This document shows positions 53,562 through 62,433 of a stretch of 64,000 nt of DNA, piece by piece. Made by a program: the position numbers and the translations under genes. Source of the stretch: DATARH01 sp963712835 (GTDB lineage: Bacteria > Pseudomonadota > Alphaproteobacteria > ATCC43930 > CGMCC-115725); NCBI GenBank assembly GCA_963712835.1, contig CAVQJJ010000003.1:1-64000 (forward strand), read 5' to 3'. The number at the start of each line of letters is the position of its first letter. Within the stretch, counting starts at the first letter, position 1. The notes below the pieces were generated by a model, which made no database searches, was not told where the DNA came from, and saw only the letters and a list, made by a program, of their open reading frames with translations.

Positions 53562-54974
53562 ATGACCGCGCTATCGGCGAGGGAGATGTCGGACTCTTCG
53601 GCCAGCCGGGTGCTTGGCCGTAAGATGGACAGCATTCCGTTCGGCCTCTATCAAGCTTTGATTATCTTTATCCTTGCCCTCGTCGGTTTCATCGAGGGCT
53701 ACGACCTGTTTATGACCGGCTCGCTGATCGTGCTAGCCAAGGCGCCGCTGCATCTTACCGAGACCGAGATCCAGTGGCTGCTTCTCGGGCCCGCCATCTT
53801 AGGGACCATCGGCGGCTTCGGCTTTTCGGCGGTCGGCGATCAGTTGAGCCGCAAAGCCATGCTAGTGATCGGCGTCACGGCGACGACGTTCTTCACCCTT
53901 CTGATCCCGCTGGTGCAGAATGCCGAGCAGTTGCTCATCCTGCGGGCGTTGACCGGCCTCGGCGCCGGCGGCGTGTGGTCGGCAGTGTTCCCGATCGCCG
54001 CCGAATTGATGCCGGCGCAGCACCGCCGCACCTACGGCGCGATCTACGAAATGGCGCTGGCCTCGTCGTTCACCGTCTTGCCGTTCGTCGGCAGCCTGCT
54101 TGCGGGCAATCCCGATGCGTTCCGGTATATGGCCTTGCCGGGCGGGCTGGCGGTGCTGGTGGTGCCGGCGATCGTCTATTTCCTGCTGCCAGAGAGCCCG
54201 CGTTGGCATCTGCGACGGGGCGCGGCGCAGATCGCTGTCGACCTCGTCAACCAGATCATCCGGCGCTCCGGCAATCGTGTGCCGCCGCTGACCGTGGCGG
54301 AGCTTGGCGACATCGACAAAGCCGCGCGCCAGAAGCTGCCGCCCTATTGGCGCCTGTTCGCGAAGGGCCAACTACGGTGGACCGTGGTCGGCGTGGTTAC
54401 CGGCACCTGCGCCGCCAGCGCCGCTTTCATGACGGCGGCCTTGCTGCCGAAGGCGCTGACCAACCAGGGTTATGCCGTCAGTGTGAGCCTGGGGATCACC
54501 TCGATCATTTATGCGACAAGCTTCGTCGGGAAGGGGTTCACCGGCTGGCTGATGGAGATCGTCGGCCGGCGCTGGACGATCTTCTTTGTGATGGCCGGAT
54601 CGATCCCCGGGTACTGCTTGATGCTGCTCTCACATACGGCGGGAGACTATGCCCGCACGCTGATGATCGTGGGCGGCGTGATCATCGGTTTCACGGTAGT
54701 GTCGGCGTTCAGCGCGACCCGGGTCTATCTGTCCGAGCAGTTCCCGACGGCATTGCGCGGCCGCGGCCACCTCTTCGGCGAATCGTGCGGAAAGCTTGTC
54801 GCCGGCGGCCTGCTGCCGTTTTTCATGGCGCCACATACAGGCTCGCCGGTGATCTTCTTCGGCACAATGCTGCTCTGTGCCGCAATCGGCGCCGTCGTTC
54901 CGGTCGTGTGGGGCAAGGAGACGATCGGCCAGATCGAGGTGATCGCATCCGAGCCGGCGATGGAACCCGCGTAA
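53562..54974 (+). CDS. MFS transporter (sugar/aromatic-acid type)
   Basis: A 470-residue, 12-helix MFS protein. ALVGFIEGYDLFMTGSLIVL in the first helices, RALTGLGAGGVWSAVFPIAAEL and the PESPRW motif after helix 6 fit the aromatic-acid/sugar-symporter branch. The ATG at 53562 has AGGAGG 5 bp upstream. It sits between two copies of a dispersed motif, suggesting acquisition. No catabolic genes are attached. Confidence 0.88.
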   Translation: MTALSAREMSDSSASRVLGRKMDSIPFGLYQALIIFILALVGFIEGYDLFMTGSLIVLAKAPLHLTETEIQWLLLGPAILGTIGGFGFSAVGDQLSRKAMLVIGVTATTFFTLLIPLVQNAEQLLILRALTGLGAGGVWSAVFPIAAELMPAQHRRTYGAIYEMALASSFTVLPFVGSLLAGNPDAFRYMALPGGLAVLVVPAIVYFLLPESPRWHLRRGAAQIAVDLVNQIIRRSGNRVPPLTVAELGDIDKAARQKLPPYWRLFAKGQLRWTVVGVVTGTCAASAAFMTAALLPKALTNQGYAVSVSLGITSIIYATSFVGKGFTGWLMEIVGRRWTIFFVMAGSIPGYCLMLLSHTAGDYARTLMIVGGVIIGFTVVSAFSATRVYLSEQFPTALRGRGHLFGESCGKLVAGGLLPFFMAPHTGSPVIFFGTMLLCAAIGAVVPVVWGKETIGQIEVIASEPAMEPA

Positions 54975-55378
54975 AGAGCCTCTCGGCCGTCTCCGCACTT
55001 TGCCGATGACACGCTGTGAGCGGTAAGGGGTTAGCCAAGTTGAATCGGTAATTTAGAGCTTCGCGCGATGCGCCATTGACAATTTCGATCTTGGCAATGT
55101 TCTTGTGCCATTTATCGGTTCTCGTTGATTGAAAGACCGAAAACGGAGCTTGCCGAGCGAACCGACCGTTCCGTGCCGTAAGGACCAAAAACAGCGATAG
55201 AGCGCATGCGTTGTCGAGGGCGCCAATAACAATCACCCGGCTGCCGTCTCGCGGGAAACAATCCCGCAAGCCCGCGGTCAGAGGAATCTTCACGCCCTCG
55301 CCCAATCTTCGCTCACCGGCGCGACGCCAAGGACGCCCGATAAATCGGGATTAGGCAGTGAATAAGACTTTTGCGGCG
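54975..55378. other. Gene-poor region after the MFS gene
   Basis: About 400 bp with lower G+C than its neighbours. It begins with the second copy of the GCACTTTGCCGATGACAC motif (54995-55012). A minus-strand frame is open across it but has no ribosome site or recognised domain. A small dyad CCCGATAAATCGGG is at 55336-55349. I see no RNA gene. Confidence 0.4.
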
Positions 55379-55399
55379 TGTCCGAGCCTTGCCCGGACA
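55379..55399 (-). terminator. Possible terminator hairpin after rplQ
   Basis: TGTCCG (55379-55384) pairs with CGGACA (55394-55399). It follows the rplQ stop by 15 bp, at the end of the ribosomal operon. No long U tract follows, so it may be intrinsic but weak. Confidence 0.5.
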
Positions 55400-55414
55400 G
55401 AGCGGAGAGACGTG

Positions 55415-55837
55415 CTACGCCGCCTCGTCTTCCTCTTCGCGCTCCGGAACCGGGCCGGAATCTTGGCCCTTGGCCGCGGGATCGCGGTCGACCAGCTCGA
55501 TCACCGCCATCGCCGCGTTGTCGCCGTAGCGATAGCCGGCCTTGATGATCCGGGTGTAGCCGCCGGGCCGGGTCTTGTAGCGCTCGGCCAGCGTCGTCAC
55601 CAGCTTGTCGGCGAGCTTTTCGTCCTGCAGCGTGGCGATCGCCTGGCGGCGGACATGCAGCCCGCCGCGCCGCCCCAGGGTGATCAAGCGCTCGACGATC
55701 GGCCGTAGATCCTTGGCCTTGGGCAAGGTCGTGGTGATCTGCTCATGCTTGATGAGCGCGGCGGCGAGGTTCTCGAACATCGCCTTGCGGTGGGCGGAGT
55801 TGCGGCTGAAGCCGCGTCCGTGCATGCCGTGGCGCAT
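55415..55837 (-). CDS. rplQ: 50S ribosomal protein L17
   Basis: A 140-residue L17, last gene of the operon. RHGMHGRGFSRNSAHRKAMF and TTTLPKAKDLRPIVERLITLG are conserved. An acidic tail ends in EREEEDEAA. It follows rpoA by 34 bp, the normal order. Confidence 0.98.
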   Translation of the reverse strand: MRHGMHGRGFSRNSAHRKAMFENLAAALIKHEQITTTLPKAKDLRPIVERLITLGRRGGLHVRRQAIATLQDEKLADKLVTTLAERYKTRPGGYTRIIKAGYRYGDNAAMAVIELVDRDPAAKGQDSGPVPEREEEDEAA

Positions 55838-55871
55838 GTCCCTACCTCTCCCCTACTCCGTCCCGACGGCC

Positions 55872-56903
55872 TTAATAAGGCTCGTCGATACGTTTGGCCA
55901 GATCCTCGATGTTCTCGGGCGGCCAGTTCTGTATCTCCATCCCGAGATGGAGCCCCATGTTCGCCAACACCTCCTTGATTTCGTTCAAGGATTTTCGGCC
56001 GAAATTGGGCGTCCGAAGCATTTCCGCCTCGGTCTTCTGCACCAAGTCGCCGATATAGACGATGTTGTCGTTCTTCAGGCAGTTGGCCGAGCGCACCGAA
56101 AGCTCGAGCTCATCGACCTTGCGCAGCAGGTTCTTGTTGATGAGCGGCTCGCCGGTCTGCTCCTCCTTCTCGCGGCCGCGCGGCTCCTCGAAATTGATGA
56201 AGAGCTGCAGCTGATCCTGAAGAATGCGCGCGGCCAGCGCCACTGCGTCTTCCGGGCTCACCGCGCCATTGGTCTCGACCCGCATCGACAGGCTGTCATA
56301 GTCGGTCACCTGGCCGACGCGGGTATTCTCGACGCGATACGAGACCTTGCGCACCGGGCTGAACAGCGCATCGACCGGGATGAGACCGATCGGCGCGTCC
56401 TCCGGCCGGTTCGCGGTCGCGGGCAGGTAACCCTTGCCGATCTCGACCGTCAGTTCCATCGACAGGCGCGCGCCGTTATCGAGCGTGCAGATCACCAGGT
56501 CGGGATTGAGGATATCGATGTCGTGGCCGGTCTCGATCGCGCCGGCGCGGACCTCACCCGGGCCGGTCGCGCGCAGCCGCATGCGCTTCGGCCCTTCGCC
56601 GGTCATGCTGAGGCCGATGCTCTTGACGTTGAGGACGATGTCGGTCACGTCTTCGAGCACGCCCGGGATTGACGAGAACTCGTGCAGTACGCCCTCGATC
56701 TGGATCGAGGTCACCGCCGCACCCTGCAGCGACGACAGCAGCACGCGGCGCAGCGCGTTGCCGAGAGTCAGCCCGAAACCGCGCTCCAGCGGTTCGGCGA
56801 CCACCGTCGCGGCGCGCTTCGCGTCCTCGCCGGGCTCGACGGCCAGCGCCTTCGGCTTGATCAGCGTTTGCCAATTGCGTTGGATAACAAAGACATCGGT
56901 CAT
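55872..56903 (-). CDS. rpoA: RNA polymerase alpha subunit
   Basis: The 343-residue alpha subunit. The N-terminal assembly domain shows EPLERGFGLTLGNALRRVLLSSL. The C-terminal domain, which contacts UP elements and activators, shows ELSVRSANCLKNDNIVYIGDL and GRKSLNEIKEVLANMGLHLG. It lies between rpsK and rplQ as usual. Confidence 0.99.
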   Translation of the reverse strand: MTDVFVIQRNWQTLIKPKALAVEPGEDAKRAATVVAEPLERGFGLTLGNALRRVLLSSLQGAAVTSIQIEGVLHEFSSIPGVLEDVTDIVLNVKSIGLSMTGEGPKRMRLRATGPGEVRAGAIETGHDIDILNPDLVICTLDNGARLSMELTVEIGKGYLPATANRPEDAPIGLIPVDALFSPVRKVSYRVENTRVGQVTDYDSLSMRVETNGAVSPEDAVALAARILQDQLQLFINFEEPRGREKEEQTGEPLINKNLLRKVDELELSVRSANCLKNDNIVYIGDLVQKTEAEMLRTPNFGRKSLNEIKEVLANMGLHLGMEIQNWPPENIEDLAKRIDEPY

Positions 56904-57003
56904 TGAGCGTATGTCCTATCGACATCCGAGCCGGCAATGCGGCCGGCGAGCATTCCATTACATTGCGCCGACGCAAAACGGCGGCGCTGCACAAGGTCTG
57001 TAG

Positions 57004-57402
57004 TCAGACCCGGCGCCGTTTGGGCGGGCGACAGCCGTTATGCGGGATCGGCGTCACGTCGCGAATAGAAGTGATAGCGAAACCAACGCTTTGCAAGGCA
57101 CGCAGGGCAGACTCGCGTCCCGAGCCGGGCCCCTTCACCTCGATGTCGAGCGTGCGCATACCGTGCTCCATCGCCTTGCGGCCGGCATCCTCGGCGGCCA
57201 TTTGCGCCGCGTAGGGGGTCGACTTGCGCGAGCCCTTGAAGCCTTGGCTGCCCGACGACGACCAGGCGATCGCATTGCCCTGGGCATCGGTGATCGTGAT
57301 CATCGTGTTGTTGAACGTCGCGTTCACATGGGCGGTGCCCGAGGTGATGTTCTTGCGTTCGCGACGACGCAGCCGCGGGGCTGCTGCCGTTCCTCTTGCC
57401 AT
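57004..57402 (-). CDS. rpsK: 30S ribosomal protein S11
   Basis: The 132-residue S11. VNATFNNTMITITDAQGNAI, SSGSQGFKGSRKSTPYAAQ and the C-terminal RDVTPIPHNGCRPPKRRRV are intact. A 100-bp gap separates it from rpoA. Confidence 0.99.
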   Translation of the reverse strand: MARGTAAAPRLRRRERKNITSGTAHVNATFNNTMITITDAQGNAIAWSSSGSQGFKGSRKSTPYAAQMAAEDAGRKAMEHGMRTLDIEVKGPGSGRESALRALQSVGFAITSIRDVTPIPHNGCRPPKRRRV

Positions 57403-57441
57403 TTAATCGTTCCGCCGTATCGAGGGGCTGATCAAAATTAC

Positions 57442-57810
57442 CTATTTCTTCTTGCCGGCGATCGGCCGGGCCGGACCCTTGCGGGTGCGCGCATTGGTAT
57501 GAGTGCGCTGACCGCGGACGGGCAAGCCCTTGCGGTGCCTAAGCCCCCGATAGCAGCCGAGGTCCATCAGCCGCTTGACGTTCATCGCCACGGTACGCCG
57601 CAGGTCGCCCTCGACCGTGTACTCGCGGTCGATCAACTCGCGGACCCGGAGCACCTCATCGTCGGTCATGTCATTGGCCCGTCGATCGAGCGGTATCCCG
57701 ACCTTGTTGCAGATTTCGAGGGCCTTGGTGCGACCGATGCCGTGAATATAGGTCAGGGCGATCGGTACGCGTTTCTGATTGGGGATGTTAACGCCGGCTA
57801 TTCGCGCCAC
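57442..57810 (-). CDS. rpsM: 30S ribosomal protein S13
   Basis: The 122-residue S13. ARIAGVNIPNQKRVPIALTY, YRGLRHRKGLPVRGQRTHTN and ARTRKGPARPIAGKKK are conserved. It starts with a GTG at 57810, preceded by GGAGATGCGCAG as ribosome site. Confidence 0.98.
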   Translation of the reverse strand: MARIAGVNIPNQKRVPIALTYIHGIGRTKALEICNKVGIPLDRRANDMTDDEVLRVRELIDREYTVEGDLRRTVAMNVKRLMDLGCYRGLRHRKGLPVRGQRTHTNARTRKGPARPIAGKKK

Positions 57811-57922
57811 CTGCGCATCTCCTCGAATTCGGGCATGGGCGAAGAAGCGTGGGATCGCTCCCTCGCGGAGGCGGGGATTATACGGATCGACAGCGCAGCG
57901 TCAATCGGCGACTGCACAAGGT

Positions 57923-58570
57923 CTACCGTGAAATGATCGCCTCAATCGCCTCGGTCACCGCATCCATCTCGCCCATGCCGTCGATCGTCTCGAGGATCCC
58001 CTTGGCGCGGTAGTAAGGCAGGATCGGCGCGGTCTGTTGGCGGTAGACCTCAAATCGCTTTTGCACGGCCTCGGGGCGGTCGTCGGGCCGTCGGACAAAA
58101 TCAGTCGAGCCACAAAAATCGCAGACGCCATCCTTCTTGGGACGATTGTTGTGATCGTGATAGCTGGCCCCGCAGCCGCGGCAGCTGAAGCGGCCGGCGA
58201 GCCGATCGACCAGCGCCGCCTCGTCGACCTCCATCAGGATCACGTGGTCGAGCTTGAGGTGGTGACGGGCGAGCATCGCGTCGAGCGCCTCGGCCTGCGG
58301 GATGGTACGCGGAAAGCCGTCGAGGATGACGCCGTTCTTCGCCTCGGGCGCGGCGATGCGCTGCTCGATGACCTCGATCACGATCTCGTCAGAGACCAGC
58401 GCGCCCGAATCCATGACTGCTTTGATGCGGCGGCCCAACTCGCTGCCCGACGCGGTCTCGGCCCGCAGCATGTCGCCGGTCGCAAGCTGGACAAGCCGGT
58501 GCGCCTGTTCAAGGCGCTTGGCCTGCGTCCCCTTGCCGGCGCCTGGCGGCCCCAGCAGGATCAAATTCAT
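57923..58570 (-). CDS. adk: Adenylate kinase
   Basis: The 215-residue enzyme interconverts AMP, ADP and ATP. P-loop GPPGAGKGTQAKRL, FPRTIPQAEALD and DDRPEAVQKRFE are conserved. The long LID carries two Cys-x2-Cys pairs (SCRGCG and CDFCGS), which indicates a zinc-binding lid. Its ATG overlaps the secY stop (ATGA). Confidence 0.97.
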   Translation of the reverse strand: MNLILLGPPGAGKGTQAKRLEQAHRLVQLATGDMLRAETASGSELGRRIKAVMDSGALVSDEIVIEVIEQRIAAPEAKNGVILDGFPRTIPQAEALDAMLARHHLKLDHVILMEVDEAALVDRLAGRFSCRGCGASYHDHNNRPKKDGVCDFCGSTDFVRRPDDRPEAVQKRFEVYRQQTAPILPYYRAKGILETIDGMGEMDAVTEAIEAIISR

Positions 58571-59916
58571 CCCCGGCGTCTCCCCAGCCGCGCCTTTTTG
58601 ATCAGCCCCTCGTATTGGTGCGCGAGAAGGTGCGAGTGGATTTGCGCGACGGTGTCCATGGTAACGCTAACGACGATCAGAAGGCTGGTGCCGCCGAAAT
58701 AGAATGGCACCGAATATTGCGAGATGAGGATTTCCGGCAAGATGCAGACCGCCGCGAGATAGGCGGCGCCGACCACGGTCAGCCGGGTCAGCACGTAATC
58801 GAGATGGTCGGCGGTATTCTTGCCGGGCCGAATGCCGGGGATGAAGCCGCCATATTTGCGCAGATTGTCGGCCGTCTCGGTCGGGTTGAAGACCACCGCC
58901 GTGTAGAAGAAGGTGAAAAAGACGATGAGGCTGACATAGAGCGCCATGTAGGCCGGCTGGCCATGGCCAAGCCACGCGGTGATGGTACCGATCCAGCCGA
59001 AATTCTGCCCGGCGCTTTGCTGAAAGGTTGAGATCGTCGCGGGCAGCAGCAGCAGCGACGAGGCGAAGATCGGCGGGATCACGCCCGAGGTATTGATCTT
59101 GAGCGGCAGATGCGACGACTCGCCGCCGAACATGCGGTTGCCGACCTGGCGTTTTGGGTACTGCACCAGGATGCGACGCTGTGCGCGTTCCATGAACACG
59201 ATGAAGGTCACCACCGCGACCGACATCACCAGGAAAAGGATGATGAAGATCGGCGACAGCGCACCGGTGCGGCCGAGTTCCAGGGTGGCGGCCAGCGCAT
59301 GCGGCAAGTTGGCGACGATGCCGGCCATGATGATCAGCGAAATGCCGTTACCGATGCCGCGCGCGGTGATCTGCTCGCCGAGCCACATCAGGAACATGGT
59401 GCCGCCAACCAAGGTGATGACGGTGACCACCCGGAAGAACAGCCCCGGGTCGATGACGGCGGACTCCGCCCCCGATCGCATGCTCTCTAGCCCGACGGCA
59501 ATGCCATAGGCCTGTACGATGGCGAGCGCGACCGTGCCGTATCGGGTGTACTGGTTTATTATCTTGCGGCCGCTCTCGCCTTCCTTCTTCAGTTGCTCGA
59601 GCTGCGGCGAGACCGCCTGCAGCAGCTGGACGATGATGGAAGCCGAGATGTAGGGCATGATCCCGAGCGCGAAGATCGACATGCGCCCGAGCGCACCGCC
59701 CGAGAACATATTGAACATGCCGAGGATGCCGCCGGCGTTTTGATTGAAAATTTCCTGCAGGATCCCCGGATCGATGCCAGGGATCGGGATGTAGGTGCCG
59801 AGGCGATAGGCGACGAGCGCCCCAAGCGTGAACCAGATGCGGTTCTTCAGCTCGGTCGCTTTGGAAAAAGCGCCGAAATTTATGCTGGCAGCGAGTTGCT
59901 CGGCGGCTGACGCCAT
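58567..59916 (-). CDS. secY: Protein translocase subunit SecY
   Basis: The 449-residue core of the Sec channel, with ten expected membrane helices. TYIPIPGIDPGIL, GIMPYISASIIVQLLQAVSPQLEQL, GIGNGISLIIMAGIVANLP and NPTETADNLRKYGGFIPGIRPG are conserved signatures. It is followed by adk in the normal order. Confidence 0.98.
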   Translation of the reverse strand: MASAAEQLAASINFGAFSKATELKNRIWFTLGALVAYRLGTYIPIPGIDPGILQEIFNQNAGGILGMFNMFSGGALGRMSIFALGIMPYISASIIVQLLQAVSPQLEQLKKEGESGRKIINQYTRYGTVALAIVQAYGIAVGLESMRSGAESAVIDPGLFFRVVTVITLVGGTMFLMWLGEQITARGIGNGISLIIMAGIVANLPHALAATLELGRTGALSPIFIILFLVMSVAVVTFIVFMERAQRRILVQYPKRQVGNRMFGGESSHLPLKINTSGVIPPIFASSLLLLPATISTFQQSAGQNFGWIGTITAWLGHGQPAYMALYVSLIVFFTFFYTAVVFNPTETADNLRKYGGFIPGIRPGKNTADHLDYVLTRLTVVGAAYLAAVCILPEILISQYSVPFYFGGTSLLIVVSVTMDTVAQIHSHLLAHQYEGLIKKARLGRRRG

Positions 59917-60011
59917 GGTTCGTTCCTTGCCTCGAGAGAGGCCGCTTATAGAATAGGCGCTCGCAGGCCCTTACGAAAGGTCGCGGGCCATTGCGGCGCA
60001 GCCGCGCCAAG

Positions 60012-60506
60012 CTAGGCCGAGGCTTCGGCCTCTTTCGCCGCGCCTTCCGGTAGAACCACCTTACCACCGGCTTTTTCCACCGCGGCGATCGCCGCCTGCG
60101 AGGCGCCGGCGACCTCGATCGTGATCTTGGTCTTCAACTCGCCGTTGGCGAGGAGGCGCACGCCGTCGCCGACCCGGCGCAGAATGCCGGCCGCGACCAG
60201 CGCCTTGCCGTCGATCGTATCCTTGGCGGCGAGCTTCTTCGCATCCAACGCCTGCTGCAGCCGGCCGAGGTTCACGACCTTGTAGTCCTTCTGGAAAATC
60301 TTGTTGTTAAAGCCGCGTTTCGGCAGCCGGCGATGCAGCGGGGTCTGGCCGCCCTCGAACGCGTTGATCGCGACGCCGGAGCGTCCAAGCTGGCCCTTGC
60401 CGCCATGACCGGCGGTCTTCCCCTTGCCCGAGCCGATGCCGCGCCCGAGCCGCTTGGAGCGGTAATGCGCGCCCGGATTATCTCTGATCTCGTTGAGCTT
60501 CATCAC
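60012..60506 (-). CDS. rplO: 50S ribosomal protein L15
   Basis: The 164-residue L15. KRLGRGIGSGKGKTAGHGGKGQ and PLHRRLPKRGFNN are conserved. The C-terminal acidic tail (KEAEASA) is slightly long. A palindromic repeat lies between it and the upstream rpmD, an unusual insertion in this operon. Confidence 0.98.
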   Translation of the reverse strand: MMKLNEIRDNPGAHYRSKRLGRGIGSGKGKTAGHGGKGQLGRSGVAINAFEGGQTPLHRRLPKRGFNNKIFQKDYKVVNLGRLQQALDAKKLAAKDTIDGKALVAAGILRRVGDGVRLLANGELKTKITIEVAGASQAAIAAVEKAGGKVVLPEGAAKEAEASA

Positions 60507-60520
60507 CTCAATCCCACACT

Positions 60521-60604
60521 CATCGTCACCCCCGCGAAGGCGGGGGTCCAGGGCAACCGTCGCCGCCCCCGGACCTCTGGATTCCCGCCTTCGCGGGAAT
60601 GACG
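60521..60604. repeat. Palindromic repeat inside the ribosomal operon
   Basis: CACCCCCGCGAAGGCGGGGGTCC and ATTCCCGCCTTCGCGGGAAT each form a hairpin in the 127-bp gap between rpmD and rplO. It is the same general class as the elements at 23380 and 27823. Ribosomal gene gaps are usually only a few bases. Confidence 0.85.
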
Positions 60605-60633
60605 AAACAGAGGTCGCGCGTTATTCGACCGGA

Positions 60634-60843
60634 CTATTCCTCCACCTTCACCAGGTGCTGCACCTTGTTGATCATGCCGCGCACCGCCGGCGTATCCTCG
60701 AGCGTGCGCCGGCGACGGATCTTGTTGAGGCCTAGCCCCTTCAGTGTCTGCTCCTGGTCGAAGCGGCGGCCGATCGGGCTGCCGGTCTGCACCACGGTGA
60801 CGGTCTTCTTTCCTTCGGCCTTTGCCTGAGCGCCGCGGGCCAT
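60634..60843 (-). CDS. rpmD: 50S ribosomal protein L30
   Basis: A 69-residue L30. TVTVVQTGSPIGRRFDQEQT and LKGLGLNKIRRRRTLEDTPA are conserved, followed by RGMINKVQHLVKV. The ATG shares one base with the rpsE stop (TGATG). Confidence 0.96.
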   Translation of the reverse strand: MARGAQAKAEGKKTVTVVQTGSPIGRRFDQEQTLKGLGLNKIRRRRTLEDTPAVRGMINKVQHLVKVEE

Positions 60844-61493
60844 CACGTCGGCTCCTTCGCCTCGGTCTCGCGACGGCCCAGCACCTCGTTGACCTTCTTG
60901 CCGCGCCGCGCCGCGACAGCGCGCGGGCTCGTCGCATGGGTCAACGCCTCGAAGGTCGCCTTGATCATGTTGTGCGGGTTGGAGCTGCCGACCGACTTGG
61001 CGACCACGTCCTGCACGCCGAGCGCCTCGAAGATCGCGCGCATCGGGCCGCCGGCGATGATGCCGGTGCCGGGCTTGGCGGCGCGGATGATGACTTTGCC
61101 GGCGCCATAGCTGTCAGCGATGTCGTGATGCAGCGTGCGGCCTTCGCGCAGCGGCACGCGGACGAGGCCGCGCCGCGCCTGCTCGGTCGCCTTGCGGATC
61201 GCCTCCGGCACCTCACGCGCCTTGCCCGAGCCGTACCCGACCCGCCCCTTGCGGTCGCCGACGACAACAAGTGCGGCAAAGCCGAAGCGCCGCCCGCCTT
61301 TCACGACCTTGGCGACACGGTTGATGCTAACGAGCTTTTCGGCAAATTCGCTTTCTTCGTTCCGCTCGCGCGACTGACGATCGTCGCCGCCGCGGCGCCG
61401 TCGGTCGCCACCGCCTTCGCCGCGCTGGCCTCCCGGACCTCGCGACGGTCCACCTCCCGGACCTCGGGGCGGTCCACCCTGTGTGCGTGCCAT
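60843..61493 (-). CDS. rpsE: 30S ribosomal protein S5
   Basis: The 216-residue S5. EFAEKLVSINRVAKVVKGGR and AKPGTGIIAGGPMRAIFEALG are conserved. The first 48 residues are an extra Gly/Arg/Pro-rich arm (GGPPRGPGGGPSRGPGGQRG), longer than in most relatives I recall. It starts at an ATG preceded by GGGGCTGCCG. Confidence 0.97.
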   Translation of the reverse strand: MARTQGGPPRGPGGGPSRGPGGQRGEGGGDRRRRGGDDRQSRERNEESEFAEKLVSINRVAKVVKGGRRFGFAALVVVGDRKGRVGYGSGKAREVPEAIRKATEQARRGLVRVPLREGRTLHHDIADSYGAGKVIIRAAKPGTGIIAGGPMRAIFEALGVQDVVAKSVGSSNPHNMIKATFEALTHATSPRAVAARRGKKVNEVLGRRETEAKEPT

Positions 61494-61505
61494 CGGCAGC
61501 CCCTT

Positions 61506-61871
61506 CTAAAAATCGAGTCCGCCCTCTCGGGCGGCGTCGGCCAGGGCCTTGACCCGGCCATGAAACATGTAAGCGCCGCGGTCGAAGATGACCCGCGCGA
61601 CCCCGGCCTCCTTGGCGCGCTCGGCGATGAGCTTGCCGACCGCAGTCGCCGCGCCGATATCGGCGCCGGTCTTCAGACCCTTCTTGACCCCGGCATCGAG
61701 CGTCGAAGCGGCGGCCAGGGTGCGCCCCGCCGCATCATCGACGACCTGCGCGTAGATGTGGCGCGACGAGCGGAACACCGTCAGCCGCGGGCGCAGCCCG
61801 CCGGTCTGGCGCAATTTGTAGCGCACCCGCTGCTTGCGGCGCGCGAAGAGTTCTGCGGATTTCTTCGCCAT
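61506..61871 (-). CDS. rplR: 50S ribosomal protein L18
   Basis: The 121-residue L18 that contacts 5S rRNA. RRKQRVRYKLRQTGGLRPRL, VFRSSRHIYAQVVDD and VIFDRGAYMFHGRVKALADA are conserved. Short gaps to rplF and rpsE. Confidence 0.98.
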   Translation of the reverse strand: MAKKSAELFARRKQRVRYKLRQTGGLRPRLTVFRSSRHIYAQVVDDAAGRTLAAASTLDAGVKKGLKTGADIGAATAVGKLIAERAKEAGVARVIFDRGAYMFHGRVKALADAAREGGLDF

Positions 61872-61876
61872 GGCGC

Positions 61877-62410
61877 TTACTTCTTCTTGCCTTCCTTGCG
61901 GCGGATGGTTTCCTCGGCGTACTTGATGCCCTTGCCCTTGTACGGCTCGGGACCGCGATACGCACGGATTTCGGCGGCGACCTGGCCGACACGCTGCTTG
62001 TCGGCGCCACTGACGGCGATCAACGTCGGCCGCTCGCAGGCGATCTGAATATTCTCCGGGATGGGGTAGATGATGTCGTGGCTATAGCCGAGCTGCAGCT
62101 GAAGATTGCGGCCCTGCACCGCGGCGCGGTAACCGACGCCATTGATCTCGAGCTGACGCGTGAACCCGGCGGAGACACCGGTGACCATATTGTTGACCAG
62201 TGCCCGGGTCGTGCCCCACATCGCACGCGCCCGCTTGCCCTCGTCCTTCGGCGCGATCGTGATGTGTCCGTCGGAGATCGTCGCGATAACGTCAGGGCTG
62301 ATCGGCAGGCTCAATTTGCCCTTGGCGCCGCTGACGTTCAGTAGTTGCCCGGCCAGCGCAGCCTGGACGCCGGCGGGGATCGCGACAGGGTTCTTGCCGA
62401 TGCGAGACAT
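61877..62410 (-). CDS. rplF: 50S ribosomal protein L6
   Basis: The 177-residue L6. SRIGKNPVAIPAGVQAALAG, SAGFTRQLEINGVGYRAAVQ and RAYRGPEPYKGKGIKYAEET are conserved. Placed between rpsH and rplR, as usual. Confidence 0.98.
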   Translation of the reverse strand: MSRIGKNPVAIPAGVQAALAGQLLNVSGAKGKLSLPISPDVIATISDGHITIAPKDEGKRARAMWGTTRALVNNMVTGVSAGFTRQLEINGVGYRAAVQGRNLQLQLGYSHDIIYPIPENIQIACERPTLIAVSGADKQRVGQVAAEIRAYRGPEPYKGKGIKYAEETIRRKEGKKK

Positions 62411-62433
62411 GGTGTTTTCCTAAATCTCCAGCG

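Noticed and set aside
54823..55305. Minus-strand frame after the MFS gene
   Set aside because: It has no ribosome site or domain and is antisense of the MFS gene at its end.
23380..60604. CRISPR array
   Set aside because: The repeats are dispersed palindromic elements, not regularly spaced with unique spacers.
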